Origin: Isoetes taiwanensis
Lineage: Eukaryota; Streptophyta; Lycopodiopsida; Isoetales; Isoetaceae
Assembly (NCBI GenBank): GCA_021234155.1
Contig: JAJEKV010000087.1
Span: forward strand, 4,135,242 to 4,199,241
Direction of reading: 5' to 3'
Length of the DNA: 64,000 nt
The position numbers and the translations under genes were made by a program. A model generated the notes under the pieces. The model searched no databases, was not told where the DNA came from, and worked only from the letters and a program-made list of their open reading frames with translations. This document shows positions 1 to 12,193 of the stretch, piece by piece. Positions within the stretch are counted from its first letter, which is position 1; the number at the start of each line of letters is the position of its first letter.

Positions 1-305
1 ACCGTTAGATCAAAAGGTGAGAATAAATCCTAGCGATTAAGTTTTTATATTAATTTTTTTTTTTTTAAAGATGAGGTGGCACTCTCATTAATAAAAAGCT
101 AGTAAGGTGGCAAAACATTTATGTATGGACTTTCCAAGAAGCTTCTTTTTGTTAATCGCCTTCAAACACACGTAGCTTGCAGTAGAGGGATTTGATGAAA
201 GTGGGGCCCATGCCTTTGGATTCCTCTCATCGAGGGCTTTTCAATGAGTGATGCTTTGAAATCGTTTCGTCGCAGTTGGGGCCCACTTGATCGGATTCTA
301 AGAAT
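1..305. other. No gene seen
   Basis: AT-rich sequence with short homopolymers. I see no open frame, RNA gene or repeat that I can support. Confidence 0.5.
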
Positions 306-1850
306 CTTCTTCGAATCTTAGGATTTTACGACATCTATGTAATTTAAGGGAATCTAGGAAAATCTTCATGGGATCTTTAGGAATCTAGAGGAATCTCAAG
401 AGTACCTTAGGGAATCTAGGAGAATCTACATAGAATCTTGCAAAATCTATGGGATTCTTGGGAGAATCTTTGGGAATCTAGGGGAATCCTCATAAGATCT
501 CAGGAAGCTAAGAGAATCTACATAGAATCTTGGGGAATCTAGAGGGATCTCGGAATAGTCTTTGGAAATTTAGGGAATCTCAAGAGAACCTTAGGGACTA
601 TGGGAATCTCAAGAGGATCTATGGGATTCTAGGGAATCTCATAGAATATTTGAGAATCTAGGGGAATCTTGATAGCATCTTAAAGAATCTAGGAGAATCT
701 ACATAGAATCTTGGGGAATCTATGTGAATCTTGAGAGAATATTTTGGAATGTAGGGGATTCTTGATGGAATCTGCGAGGACCCACAGAAATCTTCATAGG
801 ATCTAAGGGAATCTACATAGAATTGTTGGGAATCTAGGTGAATTTTGAGACAATCTTTGAGGATCTATGGGAATGGAAACCTAGGAAATCTTCATAGAAT
901 ATTTGAGAATCTAGGGGAACCTTGATAGGATCTTCGAGAATCTAGGAGAATCTATATAGAATCTTTAAGAATCTAGAAGAAACTTAATACAGTCTTTTAG
1001 ATTCAAGGAGAATCTTGATGGAATTTTGGAGGACCTAAGGAATGTTCATAAGATCTAAGGGAATTTAAAGGAATCTTCATAAAATCTTTAGAAATCTAGG
1101 GGAATCTTGATGAAATATTTGAGAACCTAGAGGAATCTTCATAGAATCTAAGGGAATCCAAGAGGATCTACATAGAATCATGGGGAATCTAGGTGAATCT
1201 TGGGGCAATCTTTAGGAATCTAGGGGAATCTCGAGAGGATCTAAAGGAATTGAAGGGAATCTTCATAGAATAGGAATCTTCTTAGGATCTTACAAAATCT
1301 AGGAGAATCTACATAGAATCATGGGGAATTTATGTGAATCTTGAGAGAATCTTTGAGAATCTAGAGGAATCTTGGTGGAATCTTTGAGATTCTAGGGGAA
1401 TATTGATGGAATCTTGAAGAAGCTAAGGGAATCTTCGTAGTATCTAAAGGAATCTTCTTAAAATATTTATTAATCGAGGGGAATTTTGATGAAATCTTGG
1501 AGAACCTAAAGAAATCTTCATAGAATCTAAAGCAATCGAAGAGAATTCATATAGAATCATGGAGAATCTAGGTGAATCGCGAGAGAATCTTTGGAAATCT
1601 AGAGGAATCTCAATGGAACCTTAGGAAACTATAGGAATCTCATGAAAATCTTTGAGAATCTCGAGGAATCCAAGGGAATCTTCATAAAATCGTTGAGAAT
1701 ATAGGGGAATCTAGGGGAACCTTTACAAATTTTGAATGAATCTAGGAGAATCTACATAGAATCGTGAGGAATTTATAAGCATCTTGGAATAGTCTTTGAG
1801 AATCTAGAGAAATCTGTGTAGAATCTTAAAAATCTAAGGGCATCTTCCAC
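306..1850. repeat. Degenerate GGAATCT-type tandem array
   Basis: About 1.5 kb is built almost entirely from variants of a 9-13 base word, GGAATCT followed by TAG, TTG or TTCAT. The words combine into a looser higher-order order of the type CTACATAGAATC, TTGGGGAATCTAG, GTGAATCTTGAGAG, repeated many times with substitutions and small indels. It has no open frame and is strongly biased, with almost no C outside the ATC word. This is an old minisatellite; the exact unit length cannot be fixed by eye. Confidence 0.85.
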
Positions 1851-1884
1851 CATCCCCATTGCAGGGTCGGCCTCATGTAGTCCT

Positions 1885-2600
1885 TCATGGTACAAACACT
1901 TGTATATATATAGGGCTTCTCAGATGATTTTCCGTATTCAACGTTCTTCTTGCAACAGTATAGTACCATTGTGGAAACCCTCCCTCCCGACCCCTTCTTT
2001 TCTTTTATATTATTTTAGCAGGTATGACCAGCTATAGTTTATTTATCATGTATGTTGTGGTTCATAATTTTGATATTTTGATATCTTATATTCATAACTT
2101 TGTTGTTATTTTATATTGTTTTTGTTATTGATTCGTGTGGCATGTGCGGTCAGCGTCACTGGAGGTTATTTCTTATGTGATGTTTTGTAAGTTACATTCA
2201 TATTTTGTTTTGGCACGCGGGCCAGCCCTCCTCGTTATAGAGGTTTTTTGTTGACATGGCATATGCAACCAACCCCTCTAGAGATTTACATTTCTTATTT
2301 GATATTTTTTAAGTCATGTTCATATTTTATTAGAGTGGCATGCACAACCAATCCCTCTTTGTTATATTGTTTGCGTGGCGCGCACGATCAGCCCCTCTGA
2401 AGGTTTACGTTTTACTATGTTATTTTATGCTATTGATTCTCGTGGCATCTATGATCAGCCCTTCTATTTCTTTGGAGGTTTCTTGTTCGCATGGCATGCA
2501 CGCCCAACCCCTCTAGAGGTTATTTTTTCCATTTATGTTGAGTAATTTATGTTAATATTTTCTGTCATTTGATATTGATTCGCAGAGCACGTTTAACCAT
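1885..2600. repeat. Second degenerate tandem repeat (GGCATGCACGATCAGCCCCTCT type)
   Basis: A motif resembling TGGCATGCAC, then CAACCCCTCT, then GAGGTT recurs about seven times between 2137 and 2520 at 40-60 bp spacing, separated by AT-rich spacers with TTTATTTG or TTATGTTA. It is preceded by a TATA-like stretch near 1893-1905 and a pyrimidine-rich run near 1980-2015, so it could be the edge of an old retroelement LTR. No second copy lies in the window to prove that. Confidence 0.6.
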
Positions 2601-3007
2601 ATTTTCATAGATCTCTATATTGTTATTACTAATGAATTTTACGGGCGCTGGTGTTTATAATTTTCATTTTTCGGGTTTTAGAATTAACAAATACCTGCGG
2701 ATTCTTTCTTCGGTTGGTCCTAGTCATCTACATTCTCGTTCAGGCACTATAGGCAGTACGTCAAGAGCATTGGCAATCGTTTCTCATTAGGGTTTTCGTC
2801 AAAATCTAAAGGGACGGGGTTTTTTACTCAATGAGAAGCCTTGCCATTTTTCTACCCTTGCCTAGCCCTATCATTGTACTATTATCTTTATCTTTACATG
2901 AGTAGTGTTGCATTGCACAAAAATTCTTCATATATGAATGGTACAATATTGGGCTAAAATAATTGTCACTTAAATGCCCGCCTTGTATGAATGAGGCATG
3001 GAATGCT
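2601..3007. other. No gene seen
   Basis: Unique-looking AT-rich sequence between the tandem arrays and the LINE target duplication. No coding or structural signal was recognised. Confidence 0.4.
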
Positions 3008-3312
3008 CCAATACTTAAATGTTTTTTTTTTCTTTTGTTTGAAGGACGAAACAGAACTATATAAAAAATAAAATATGTACAATAAGAATGCTAAAGGAGG
3101 TGGAGATAACCCCAAACCTCATCTTTGACATCAGGGCATAATTTAGAAGTCAAATACTGGTCATGCAATCGAAATTCAGCAGACAAGTCCTACTTCTTAA
3201 AACGTCGGCAGCTTTGGGAAGAAAGGCCAAGGTTGATTTCTTGACTTAAGAGATGCGTGTGAAATGATGTGCGAATAGCTGCCCAAATGGGGCGGAGGTG
3301 ATCACATAAAAC

Positions 3313-3420
3313 CATAGCTACCGGGAACCAAGTTTCGAACTTGGTTCCCGTTCCCAACTCAGTTCCCGAGGGTCCAGAATTCTGAGAACTTTTAGCCAAG
3401 TTCCCACAACATGTGCTACC
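3313..3420 (+). repeat. hAT left terminal inverted repeat and subterminal region
   Basis: Starts CATAGCTACCGGGAAC. The following 90 bases contain several copies and inverted copies of GTTCCC/GGGAAC, including a hairpin of AACCAAGTT facing AACTTGGTT near 3327-3348. Confidence 0.85.
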
Positions 3421-4822
3421 GGGAACTACGTTCCGGACGAAGTTTCCATAAATGGAAACGAGTTCCTGGTAGCAATTTTTAATTAGCATCAAATTGATTT
3501 AATTAACAAAGCAACAACCAAAAGAAAAAAAGTGTAGAATACCAAGAAAACCGTTCCCCTTTCGTGGCTTTTTCTCGGGCCTTTTGGATTCGCTGATGTC
3601 TCATTTATCTTTGGAACTTAGATCGAAGTTCTGCTGGAGCTCTGCTATTAATCGAAGTTTTGAAGCTCCTGTTGCCCTGCTATCAAAGTCTTGAAGCCAA
3701 GCCTGCTATCGGATTGGAGGATTGGAGGAGGAGCCCTGCTATCTGTTCTATATCTGAACTCTAAAGGTGAGTTCGTTTCCAATCCCAAGCATCCATAAGC
3801 TTCATTCCTTCATTTGTCATTCTCGATAAAAAAAAATACGTCTGTTGTTGTAGGTCCAACCTCTGCTATGAGTCTGTGACGTTTGTTGCAGAAGTTTTGC
3901 TCCAATCTTTGCTCCCTGAAGTCTGAAAGTGAGTCTGAAGCATCTATAAGTTAAGTTTCTTTCTTCCATCTCTCATTCTCAATCATTCAAAACACCTTTG
4001 CTGCAGGTCCGACCTCTGCTATGGCGTCTGCTGCTGTAGGAGCTGTCCTCTGGTTCTGTTATCAGGCTGGATCAGTGAGAGCATAAAAGTATATAAGCTT
4101 TTATAGATTTGATGCTCTGAGTTCTGATTTCCATTCTTAGCTTCAGAAATCCTGCTTATAGTTAAAATAGACAAAATTTCTCTAAAATGCCATGCTTTCA
4201 GTACGTTTGAACAGTATTAAGGATAGTAGTAGCCTAGACTGCATATAAAGGCTTCCTGCACGTCTCTTCTAGATCCACATAATGTACAATCACCACGAAT
4301 TGGCTGAACTGAAACACAACCTTGTTTCATACTAATTCAGGTAGTCAGGTGACCTCATTTTGTCCAAAGAGCTCGCTAGGAGCACGCATCACTTCTGCAA
4401 CTACAGTAATAGTTCTGTCTTAACCAGTTTTGCCTTTTAGTCCATCCTGATTCACCTACCTGATCAATTAGTGCTAGTTAGGTTTGTCATGGGCAAAAGA
4501 GGCATGTTGCGGAGGGATTCTTTATTTACTGCTGGCCCATAAGACAGCTCAAGTGGAGAGCCCAGGCAAACAAATCCACATATAAAAATGAAAAGCATGA
4601 GTGAAATGCCCTATCGCTATAACTCATTGCAAGAACTTCATACACCTTGTGCTTATTTACTATTGTCGTATTTATTATTTATGCCTTATTTTTATTTAGC
4701 ATCGCACTTGCATAATTTAAGTCTCTCATTATGATATTTTAGATTTTACTTGTTGGTTTTATCATTCAATATTTGAGTGTCTTGCATATAGGTACATTTT
4801 TTTATTAATCACACAAGCGTAT

Positions 4823-6926
4823 ATGAATTCTCATGACAAGGATTATGAGCCAAGAGAAGAGGAATCAGAAGAAATTGCATCTTCAATTCCAAGGATTCCA
4901 AAGAGGGCCAAGCCGACAAGAAAAGGACCCAATCCGTCGCAATAGTAGGATGAGGCAATCTTGGTTGGCCCTCCTCCTAAAACTGGTGGTGCAAGGAAGT
5001 GGAAATGCAAGTTTTGTTCCTATGAAACAACTGGGGGTACTGATAGAGTGAAAAAGCATTTGATTGGAGAGGGGAAGGGATCAAGAGATTGTATTGCAGT
5101 TCCCGATGCTACTAGGGAGTATCTTCTTGAATTTTCATCCATTCTAGATGGTATTTCAGCCGATAGGCATAAGAGATTGGTTGTCGCAAGAGATGTAGCA
5201 GCCATAGTGTCTCGTCAACCTACAAAGATTGTATCCACATCCTCTGATGCAGGCACGACTTCCGTAAGACCTAGCTCATCAGGTTTAGAGAGCTATTTCT
5301 CGCCACCAGTTGCAAGAAAGAGACAAAAGAGCATTAAGGAAGCTATTGATCCAGAAGCAAAAGAAAGATTATGGCAGACACTTCATCTACAACAAGATTC
5401 CTTTCAATGTGGTAAGAGATAATCATTTCAAGTATATGATGGCAGAGGCTAGAGGCTGCAAGGTATGGTCCAAATATGGTGCTCCCCAACTTTGAAGGCT
5501 TAAGAGTAGCTTTAGTGGCAAAGGAGAAGAAGGAGGTGACGTGGATACATTGCATGTGCATTGGTCAACATGGGGTGTATCATTGATTGTTGATGGCTGG
5601 TCCGACACACAAGGGAGGCATATACATGGAGTCATTGCATGTTGCATATGCATGTCATATCACTTGAATTCATATAACATCACAAAGGATGGTAAGTTTG
5701 CAACAAACTTAGCAAATATTTGGAGACAAGCGATAAAAGAAGTTGAAGAAGATAATGTTATCCAAGTTGTGGGAGATGGCGAACAATCAAACCGTCCTGC
5801 TGGTAATCAAATTATGGTTGAGTTTCCTCACGTCACCTTCTCACCTTGTATGGCGCATTGTATCAATAATTTGCTCAAGGATTTCACAAAGCTGCCCCAT
5901 ATTGCAAACGTTCTTGACAAGGGCAATAAAATTGTAACTTTTGTGAAGAACCACTCCAAGGTAAGCGCTTTGCTCGCCACATTTTCTTTTAAGAAGCTCT
6001 TGAAGTATTCGGATATAAGGTTTGAATATAACATCATTATGTTGGAGCGTTTGCATGAGCTATTGGAACCTTTGCAACAATTGTTTGTGTCTCCAAATTT
6101 CAAGAAGCTTAAGGAGTATCGCACAAAGGCAAGTAAAGCATGCTTTCATATGTTGTTTGATGAGAATAGCTCTTATGAAGCCAATAATATTGATGCTTAG
6201 GCTTGTGGATGGACCTTTTCCTTGCATTGGCAAGGTGCATGAAGGGATGCAAAGCTTGATTGCACACTTGAAAAATATTGAAAAGGATGAATACATAAGG
6301 GCCGAGTTGGTGCGGTTTGCAAACGCTAGGTGGACAGAATATTATTCTCCTCTTCTTCATGCTGCTGCATATGTTCTTGATCCTGATTTAAAGGACATGA
6401 TCAAGAAAGTGAGATGATTGTTATGCGAGGTTGGAATAAAATGTTGGAAAAATTAGTCAAGGATGATGATGAGAGAAGGATTGTTAAGTCTTCGTGGTAG
6501 AAGTATAGATTGGGAGAAGCCCTGTTTTCAACAAGAGATAAGATGGATCATTTTCATGTGAATGCAACATTATGGTGGGAAGAGAATGGTGCAGAAAAGA
6601 GAGAATTACAATTATTGGCCATTAAAATTTTGTCAGAAGCATGTGGTTCTTCATCTATAAAGAGATTGTTCAGCACCATGGGCAACATTGCAACTAAGAA
6701 GAGGAATTGTCTTGGCACTCAAAAGACCAATGACCTGACTTTTATTGCAACAAATATGTGCTTGATTGAGTTTTCTTCTATGCTTGATAGTGGAAGTGAA
6801 AAATTCATTACTTTACACAGGGAAGAAACTATTCCACCTGTAGTGTGCGAGCATGAAGACGAGGAAGTAGGTGAGGAAGAAGACGTTTGCGAGATTCTAG
6901 AAGTTGCTGAGGAACTTAATGAATAA
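4823..6926 (+). pseudogene. hAT transposase pseudogene (BED finger, DUF659, hAT C-terminal domain)
   Basis: In the intact family this protein cuts and rejoins the element ends in the nucleus. An ATG at 4823 opens a frame that runs into a tandem TAG TAG (4943-4948). The frame then continues with a BED-type zinc finger (WKCKFCSYETTGGTDRVKKH, about 4995-5080). After a shift near 5400 comes the DUF659 region (VDGWSDTQGR near 5592, then VVGDG and HCINNLLKD near 5860-5885) with more shifts near 5490 and 6200. A third frame has FANARWTEYYSPLLHAAAYV. The end (6510-6926) holds the dimerisation domain with SEACGSSSIKRLFSTMG. At least two stops and four frameshifts make it non-coding. The twin TAG codons could be CAG CAG after two C-to-T changes, which fits plant CHG methylation; that is inference. 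Confidence 0.88.
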
Positions 6927-7329
6927 AGGTAAACTTTCCTTTTTTATCTATTCCTTAATTCTTATAGGTGATGATCTGAACTTAAAATTGAATTTGTTGT
7001 TTTCTTTTGTGGGGTGAAGAAAGTGAAACCATATTTTGAATCAAAAGGAAATGGAACTCTTGAACTGCTTCAGTTACTATTTTCAGTTTTTGTGTTTTCA
7101 GTATTACTATATTGATATTCTAGTTCTAGTTATGTGTTTTCTACTACATGTTATTATTAGAAGCTTATCTACTTACTTAAAATTGTTGTTTTCCAAACTC
7201 TTGATCGAAGTCAAAGAGTGGTTTTATCTATTACGTTCACAAATCACTATGTATTTCATATTTTTTCTGTTCTAAGTGTTTCACGATAATCTATATATGC
7301 AAAGGGAACTCCAAAACCGTTATAACTTT

Positions 7330-7419
7330 AAAAAAATTCGAAAGTTGGACGTTCCATTCCCACGCGTTCCCGTTCTGAGATTTGGGCCCAAGTTCCCGTT
7401 CCCCTTCCGGGTAGCTATG
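7330..7419 (-). repeat. hAT right terminal inverted repeat and subterminal region
   Basis: Read on the minus strand it starts CATAGCTACCCGGAAG and carries several GGGAAC words in the next 80 bases, mirroring the left end. The 8-bp duplication follows at once at 7420-7427. Confidence 0.85.
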
Positions 7420-7980
7420 CATAAAACAAAGCAATGATCTATCAATTCAAGGACGACTATGGAAATTGGACAAAGAGGCTAAGGACTAGCTTAAAGGAAT
7501 GAACTCTGATATTAATCCTTGGCGCCCTATGGACCACTTGCGAGAGGAGAAGATAATGCTTAGGGGGGAATGTTTTTGTCCCAGATCCTAGACCAAACCA
7601 GCCGACGAGCGGCATCTAAAAATACTAGTTGCCAATGAGATGAAGGTGATAAAGGATGTCTTAACAAATTGCTTACCCCAAGAGATATCAACTATGAACC
7701 CCTACACGGATTCCATATCAAGATTGGACCGTTGCGGGATATTATCAGCTACCATTTCCCACATGAAATAGTCTAGCCTAGTCAAATTATAGGTGACTTG
7801 AAGTTTTGCCAAGACGGGGCCGATCATCCAATTACCAGATCTGCAGAGAGCTATACCCTTAAAAAGCCATCTATGCTAAGTCTTGGGATACATGTGCGAA
7901 ACCAACGGGGCGAAGCCAATGGGGTGAGGGAGAGGTATCCAGATAAAAGTTGAGGAAAACTAGAACCAATTTGATGGATG

Positions 7981-8032
7981 TAAAGAGACTAATGATTTCA
8001 CATCATCCCATAAAGAGACTAATGATTTCACA
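7981..8032. repeat. 30-bp tandem duplication
   Basis: The words TAAAGAGACTAATGATTTCA occur twice, 30 bases apart (from 7981 and 8011), inside the decayed LINE. Confidence 0.8.
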
Positions 8033-8398
8033 GTCCCATGCCTTAAACACCCCGGGAAGGAAAAGAGTTGCATTGGGAGGTGGCTTCAAAGACGAGTGCC
8101 CATCGTAGGCATGGGATGAGCGTCAGTTTCCTAAATGCACAAGAATGCTCTATGGCCTGAACAAGCAATCTGAACAAGCAATCGCATACCACAAGATTGC
8201 GTGTCATAACAAATTCCTCCACACAAACTTTGAGATTAGAATTTTACTATGTAGAGATAAATCCATCATGCCCAAACCACCATCCATTTTTTATTGTACA
8301 CACTTCTTCCAAGCACCAATATTTAAATGTTGCTGCATGCCAGCTTTCAACTGGAAATTTGGTGGATAACAAATCTTTCTCTATTACAAACTACTTAC

Positions 8399-11300
8399 CA
8401 CCATCTGCTGCATCATTCTTGGCCTCATTTTGAAGATCTTCATTAGCATCTTCTTTATCTGCCAACATGCTTAACAAGTAAATGTTTTTTTTATGATTTC
8501 CATGAACATTTAGACTGAGGTCTTACCTAATAAATTTAAAGTTATGTCTTGTAAGTATGATATAAGGTCCGCTTGTGCTTTTATTTGTAGTTCCTGTATT
8601 AAAAAGTAATAAACGCCGCAGCTTAAATTAAGACTCCCACACTTTTTTTTCAAAAAAAATCTCTAATAGCACTTGTCTTTCAAGCAAATCAGAAATTGAA
8701 GAAACAATATGTATTTTTAGCCAGTTTTTTGGAATGAATTTATTGGTGGAAAAGAGATGCTCGTGGTATTATAATGTAATGAAACATGTTTATGCAATCA
8801 ACCACAATAAAAACATGCCAGGAGAGATTATTAACCTGTTGAGAGCAATGTTTCTTGAGATCATTGAATGAAGCTGCAAGCCTGTGTTCACGATGCAGGG
8901 ATCCAGTTTGAAGGGGACAGGGGATCCTTTTGGCCAACTGTAATGGATCTGCAGCCTACACAGTTCGGAGTTGAGCATATTTCCACATACAACAGTCAAT
9001 AGATACTATAATTACCTGTTTGCAAGCTTCAATCTCATGACGAAGGGCAGAGATCAAACTATCATCATTGTTGTTTTTCTGAACCAGAACTGTCATCTTC
9101 TCTTTAGCATTTTTGAGCTGATAGATATCAATGGCAATGTATCAACAGTAATTAAACATAGGAAGTCAAATTAAATTTTATGTTTACCTCAATTCAGAAT
9201 CAAAGTATTACTACTTTAACTACAAGCTTACAAAAATGTGCACTATGAGTCTTATAACCATCAAAACTTTTAGATTACCTCCGAGTCCAAAATACGCTTT
9301 CTTGCAGTGGCTCCATCCAGCTTTTGTTTGATGATGTGTAATGCCTCCTTTGTCTCCTGGAAAAACGTATAATATTTGTGACAAAATGCTATTATGCTAT
9401 AGTCTAAATGACTTTATTATAGAAGCTTTCTTTCTATACATGTCTTAACACAAAACATGAGAGACTATTATAAGGGACCATCTTTGTAACATTCATTGGC
9501 TTTCCTCCCAATCTAAAGAAAGCAGTTAAGCTTCTAGAATTATCAAGTTTGAGTACAATACCAAGAAACCATTGGCCAAATCCTCAAAATTTCTTTTCCG
9601 TACTTCCTCACAAGCTTCAAACTGATGCTGTTGATAATCCCTGGCAGCTGATTGGCAAACTTTTGTTTTTAAGTCATTAATTTTTCCCTGCAATTATAGG
9701 GCAACCTTTTACTTTCAGTTGCAAAGTCTACTACATAAAAAAGAATCTTTTGTCTTTATTACCTTGAGGATAATTATCTGTTCACTTCGACCCGTCCAAC
9801 CTGTCCCTTCTTCCAATATCTGTTAAGTGAACTTGGTGAGGAAAGTGCGAGAAACATCCACAATAATAAAATGCTATACCTTAGCAATAGGAGTATCCCC
9901 AACTTCTCGTTGTAAAGCATTTTGCAGTTTATTAACTTCAGCAGACAATACAACCTTCTCTCCTTGAGTTTCCATGAGCTTTGTATTTACCTACAATAGA
10001 TGCCATATCAAATTGAAAGAATGCATGCACATAATGCTAAAACAATGTTCATTGTATTGCAATAGATATTATATCGAAAAAGAAAGAGAGATACTACAAA
10101 TACAAACTTTACTGGGTTGCTTAATTGAAAACTATGCAACGTAATATTCTACAATTATAAAAACTATTTAGTGTTGGTTATTCCAATATCCAAGTCTAAC
10201 AATTGGGATTCTATCTACCTGGTTAAACTTCTCCTTCCACTTCAAAGTTTCATGGTTCTGCTCTTCAAGTAGCATATCCGATGGAAAACTTGCAACAAGG
10301 GCTGCTTCTTCCTCCTTTAGTCTAATGAGCTGTTGTTTAGGATGATCAGCCGTATGTTGATATTGAACTGGATATCGTAATTGATTTCAATGACATTATA
10401 TGCTTAGTAACACATCCATTGTTAATGAAAAATTTGCCTTACATGCTACCATTCGTAAGAAAATGTATGTAGTGTACCTCATCCTGTATGGATTTGATAT
10501 CGCCTTTCAATCTAGATGACAAATGTCGCTCCCTGTCCACTGATTTATTTAAGGAAAAATTCTGCATCGATCCAGTACTCAAATATGAGAATCAATACAC
10601 AGCAAGCAACTCCGAGGGAGAAGGGTAGGGCTAATGAGAACCAATGGACAAAGAACATTTTCTTGCAAACATTGCATTAATAAAAGTTGGCTCTTTGTCT
10701 GTTTCTTTAACAAACAACCAAATGACACTTTGTCTGTTTCTTTAACAAACAACCAAATGACACGAGTTTGAAGACTTTGCCTTCTTAAACATCTCAAGGA
10801 TTTTTGCTTCGCGGACATTTTGAGTTTCAGCGGTGACAAGAAGTTCTAACATTTCCCTGCAAAAAGACCAAATACAGAATTAGTTGCAAAACTTTAATAT
10901 GGAACACAAATTGATAATGAAGGAATTGAACCTCTTATCACCAGTTTAGATATTGTGATAAAAAAAAAGATTTACCAATTTGCGCACATACATTTTCCTC
11001 GAACATATTCATATCAATACCAAAATTGCAGTTAGATCTGCAATATTTTATTATCAAAAAAGTAATAATAAAAATTATACAGGCTAAAAATAAACGTAAA
11101 AATGCTTGCATGTAATGATACATATTATACAAAGATGCGATGAGGCTAAAACACTTGCTGCAAAGATAGATGGCATATACTTCACTATAGGAATTTTGAT
11201 TGATGAAAAGGTAGAAAACTATTTTATCATTTTAGGCAATACATTCCCTTCTAGTTAGATAAATTATTTCTGACTTTACCTGCATCAAAACCCAAGAACT

Positions 11301-12193
11301 GGCCCACATTAAATGGGCAATACTATGGCCCCTTACGTAAGCTAGGCCCATGGAACTGGCCATTCCCAAGATCTGTTAATGATCTTTTACGGCATCAAAT
11401 TAGCATGGAACCTTTCTAATCCTCTACCTGAATTCTCATGGAGGGCCCAACCAGAAGATTAATGGCTTTAGAGCAGTTTATAAGGCCCTATAAAGGTAAA
11501 ACTTGGCCCAAAAATAAAGCCTTCCTGATTCTGATGCAGCTAATCCATCCATCCTTCTTTCTTCAAGCAGGAAGATAACACTGAGATCAATACTAACCAG
11601 AAGCCATGATCTACATTTAGATGAGGATCAACAATTTTTAAAACCAGATAGCCCGCATAATCAATGAAAACTACACCACTAAATTAGAATAATACCTCAA
11701 TTTCGCAACTTCATTTTCTTGAGCTTCAACCTTTTTCTGAAGTTGCAATAAAGGGGAATCCACCTACAAGACTGCTAGATTCAGACAAGATTGCAGCACA
11801 TAAATAAGCCTAAAATCAACATCTTAGAAATAAAATGCGTAGTATGGTCATTCTTTGCTATGGATGACTCATATATGTGCATGTAGATTACTCATATATG
11901 TGCAGTGTAATATACAACCCTGATGAATGCTTTATACCAACCTCTGTGGAGCCATCAATTTGAAGTGTTGCTTCTTCAAGCGGTGCAATGATAGCAGCAG
12001 TAGCATCTTTGATGCTCTTCTTTCGTGAGGCAGAATCATCTTTAATCGCATCTTTTGCAGTGCCCTCAATTTTTATGCCTTCTTTTAGAGAGATGTCTTT
12101 TATGGAGCTACCTTTTTGAGGTAGTTGCAGTTTAGAGGTTGAATCTTCCTTAGTCACTTCTTGAACCTTTGCTGGCTTTGGGACCATGATCAT
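8399..12193 (-). CDS. CCDC13: CCDC13-like ciliary coiled-coil protein (multi-exon, C-terminus not found)
   Basis: Exons deduced from open frames and GT/AG borders on the minus strand: 12193-11942, 11763-11696, 10856 to about 10754, 10561-10478, 10329-10219, 9990-9880, 9819-9763, 9687-9562, 9356-9279, 9117-9016, 8948-8836, perhaps 8460-8399. Phases join without stops from the first to 8836, except that the donor near 10754 is weak. The conserved core is recognisable: LQREVGDTPIAKILEEG, then TGWTGRSEQIIILKGKI, then DSELKNAKEKMTVLVQ followed by DDSLISAL. These match the animal CCDC13 blocks with LAREVGED, GTWRGRAQQILVLQ and SSEMKTLKSQMGTLVEKG-HDDELIDAL in the same order. Animal CCDC13 is a centriolar-satellite and ciliogenesis protein; in a plant a role in sperm basal bodies is inferred. 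The Lys/Ser-rich N-terminus (first ATG at 12193, preceded by an in-frame TGA) is poorly conserved. The family's C-terminal part is missing here and would lie beyond the LINE or outside the window. Confidence 0.78.
10693..10762. repeat. 35-bp tandem duplication at an exon edge
   Basis: Two consecutive near-perfect copies starting at 10693 and 10728, each containing TTTGTCTGTTTCTTTAAC and CAACCAAATGACAC. The second copy abuts the end of the coding exon at 10856-10754, so the duplication lies next to, and may have displaced, the splice donor of that exon. Confidence 0.85.

Larger units (their letters stand above)
3313..7419 (+). mobile_element. Complete hAT-superfamily DNA transposon, non-functional
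   Basis: A 4107-bp element is flanked on both sides by the same 8-bp target duplication CATAAAAC (3305-3312 and 7420-7427), the duplication length typical of hAT. Its ends are inverted: CATAGCTACCGGGAAC at 3313-3328 against the complement of 7404-7419, matching at 14 of 16 positions and starting with the CA-nn-G pattern of hAT termini. The inner ends hold repeated GTTCCCG words on both sides, usual for hAT subterminal transposase sites. It contains one decayed transposase gene (4823-6926). The perfect target duplication shows that it jumped into an already inserted LINE fragment. Confidence 0.92.
3008..8329 (-). mobile_element. 5'-truncated LINE remnant with target-site duplication, split by a hAT transposon
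   Basis: On the minus strand the 5' edge near 8315 reads in frame into a WKK...GGLGMMDLSLHSKILISKF segment. This matches the end of the reverse-transcriptase region of plant LINE ORF2, where GGLGI-DL and an LL-KW-WR-like stretch are usual. The remaining ~1 kb toward lower coordinates is decayed coding sequence. The 3' end has a poly(A)-like run (T-rich on the plus strand, 3022-3040). The flanks CCAATACTTAAATG (3008-3021) and CCAATATTTAAATG (8316-8329) differ at one base and form a 14-bp target duplication, as expected for target-primed reverse transcription. Without the hAT insertion the LINE fragment is about 1.2 kb. The LINE family is inferred; the duplication and tail are seen directly. 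Confidence 0.75.

Noticed and set aside
8836-10561. Kinesin-14 coiled-coil region
   Set aside because: The GTGWTGRSEQIIIL and DDSLISAL blocks and their order fit CCDC13; no motor domain is present.
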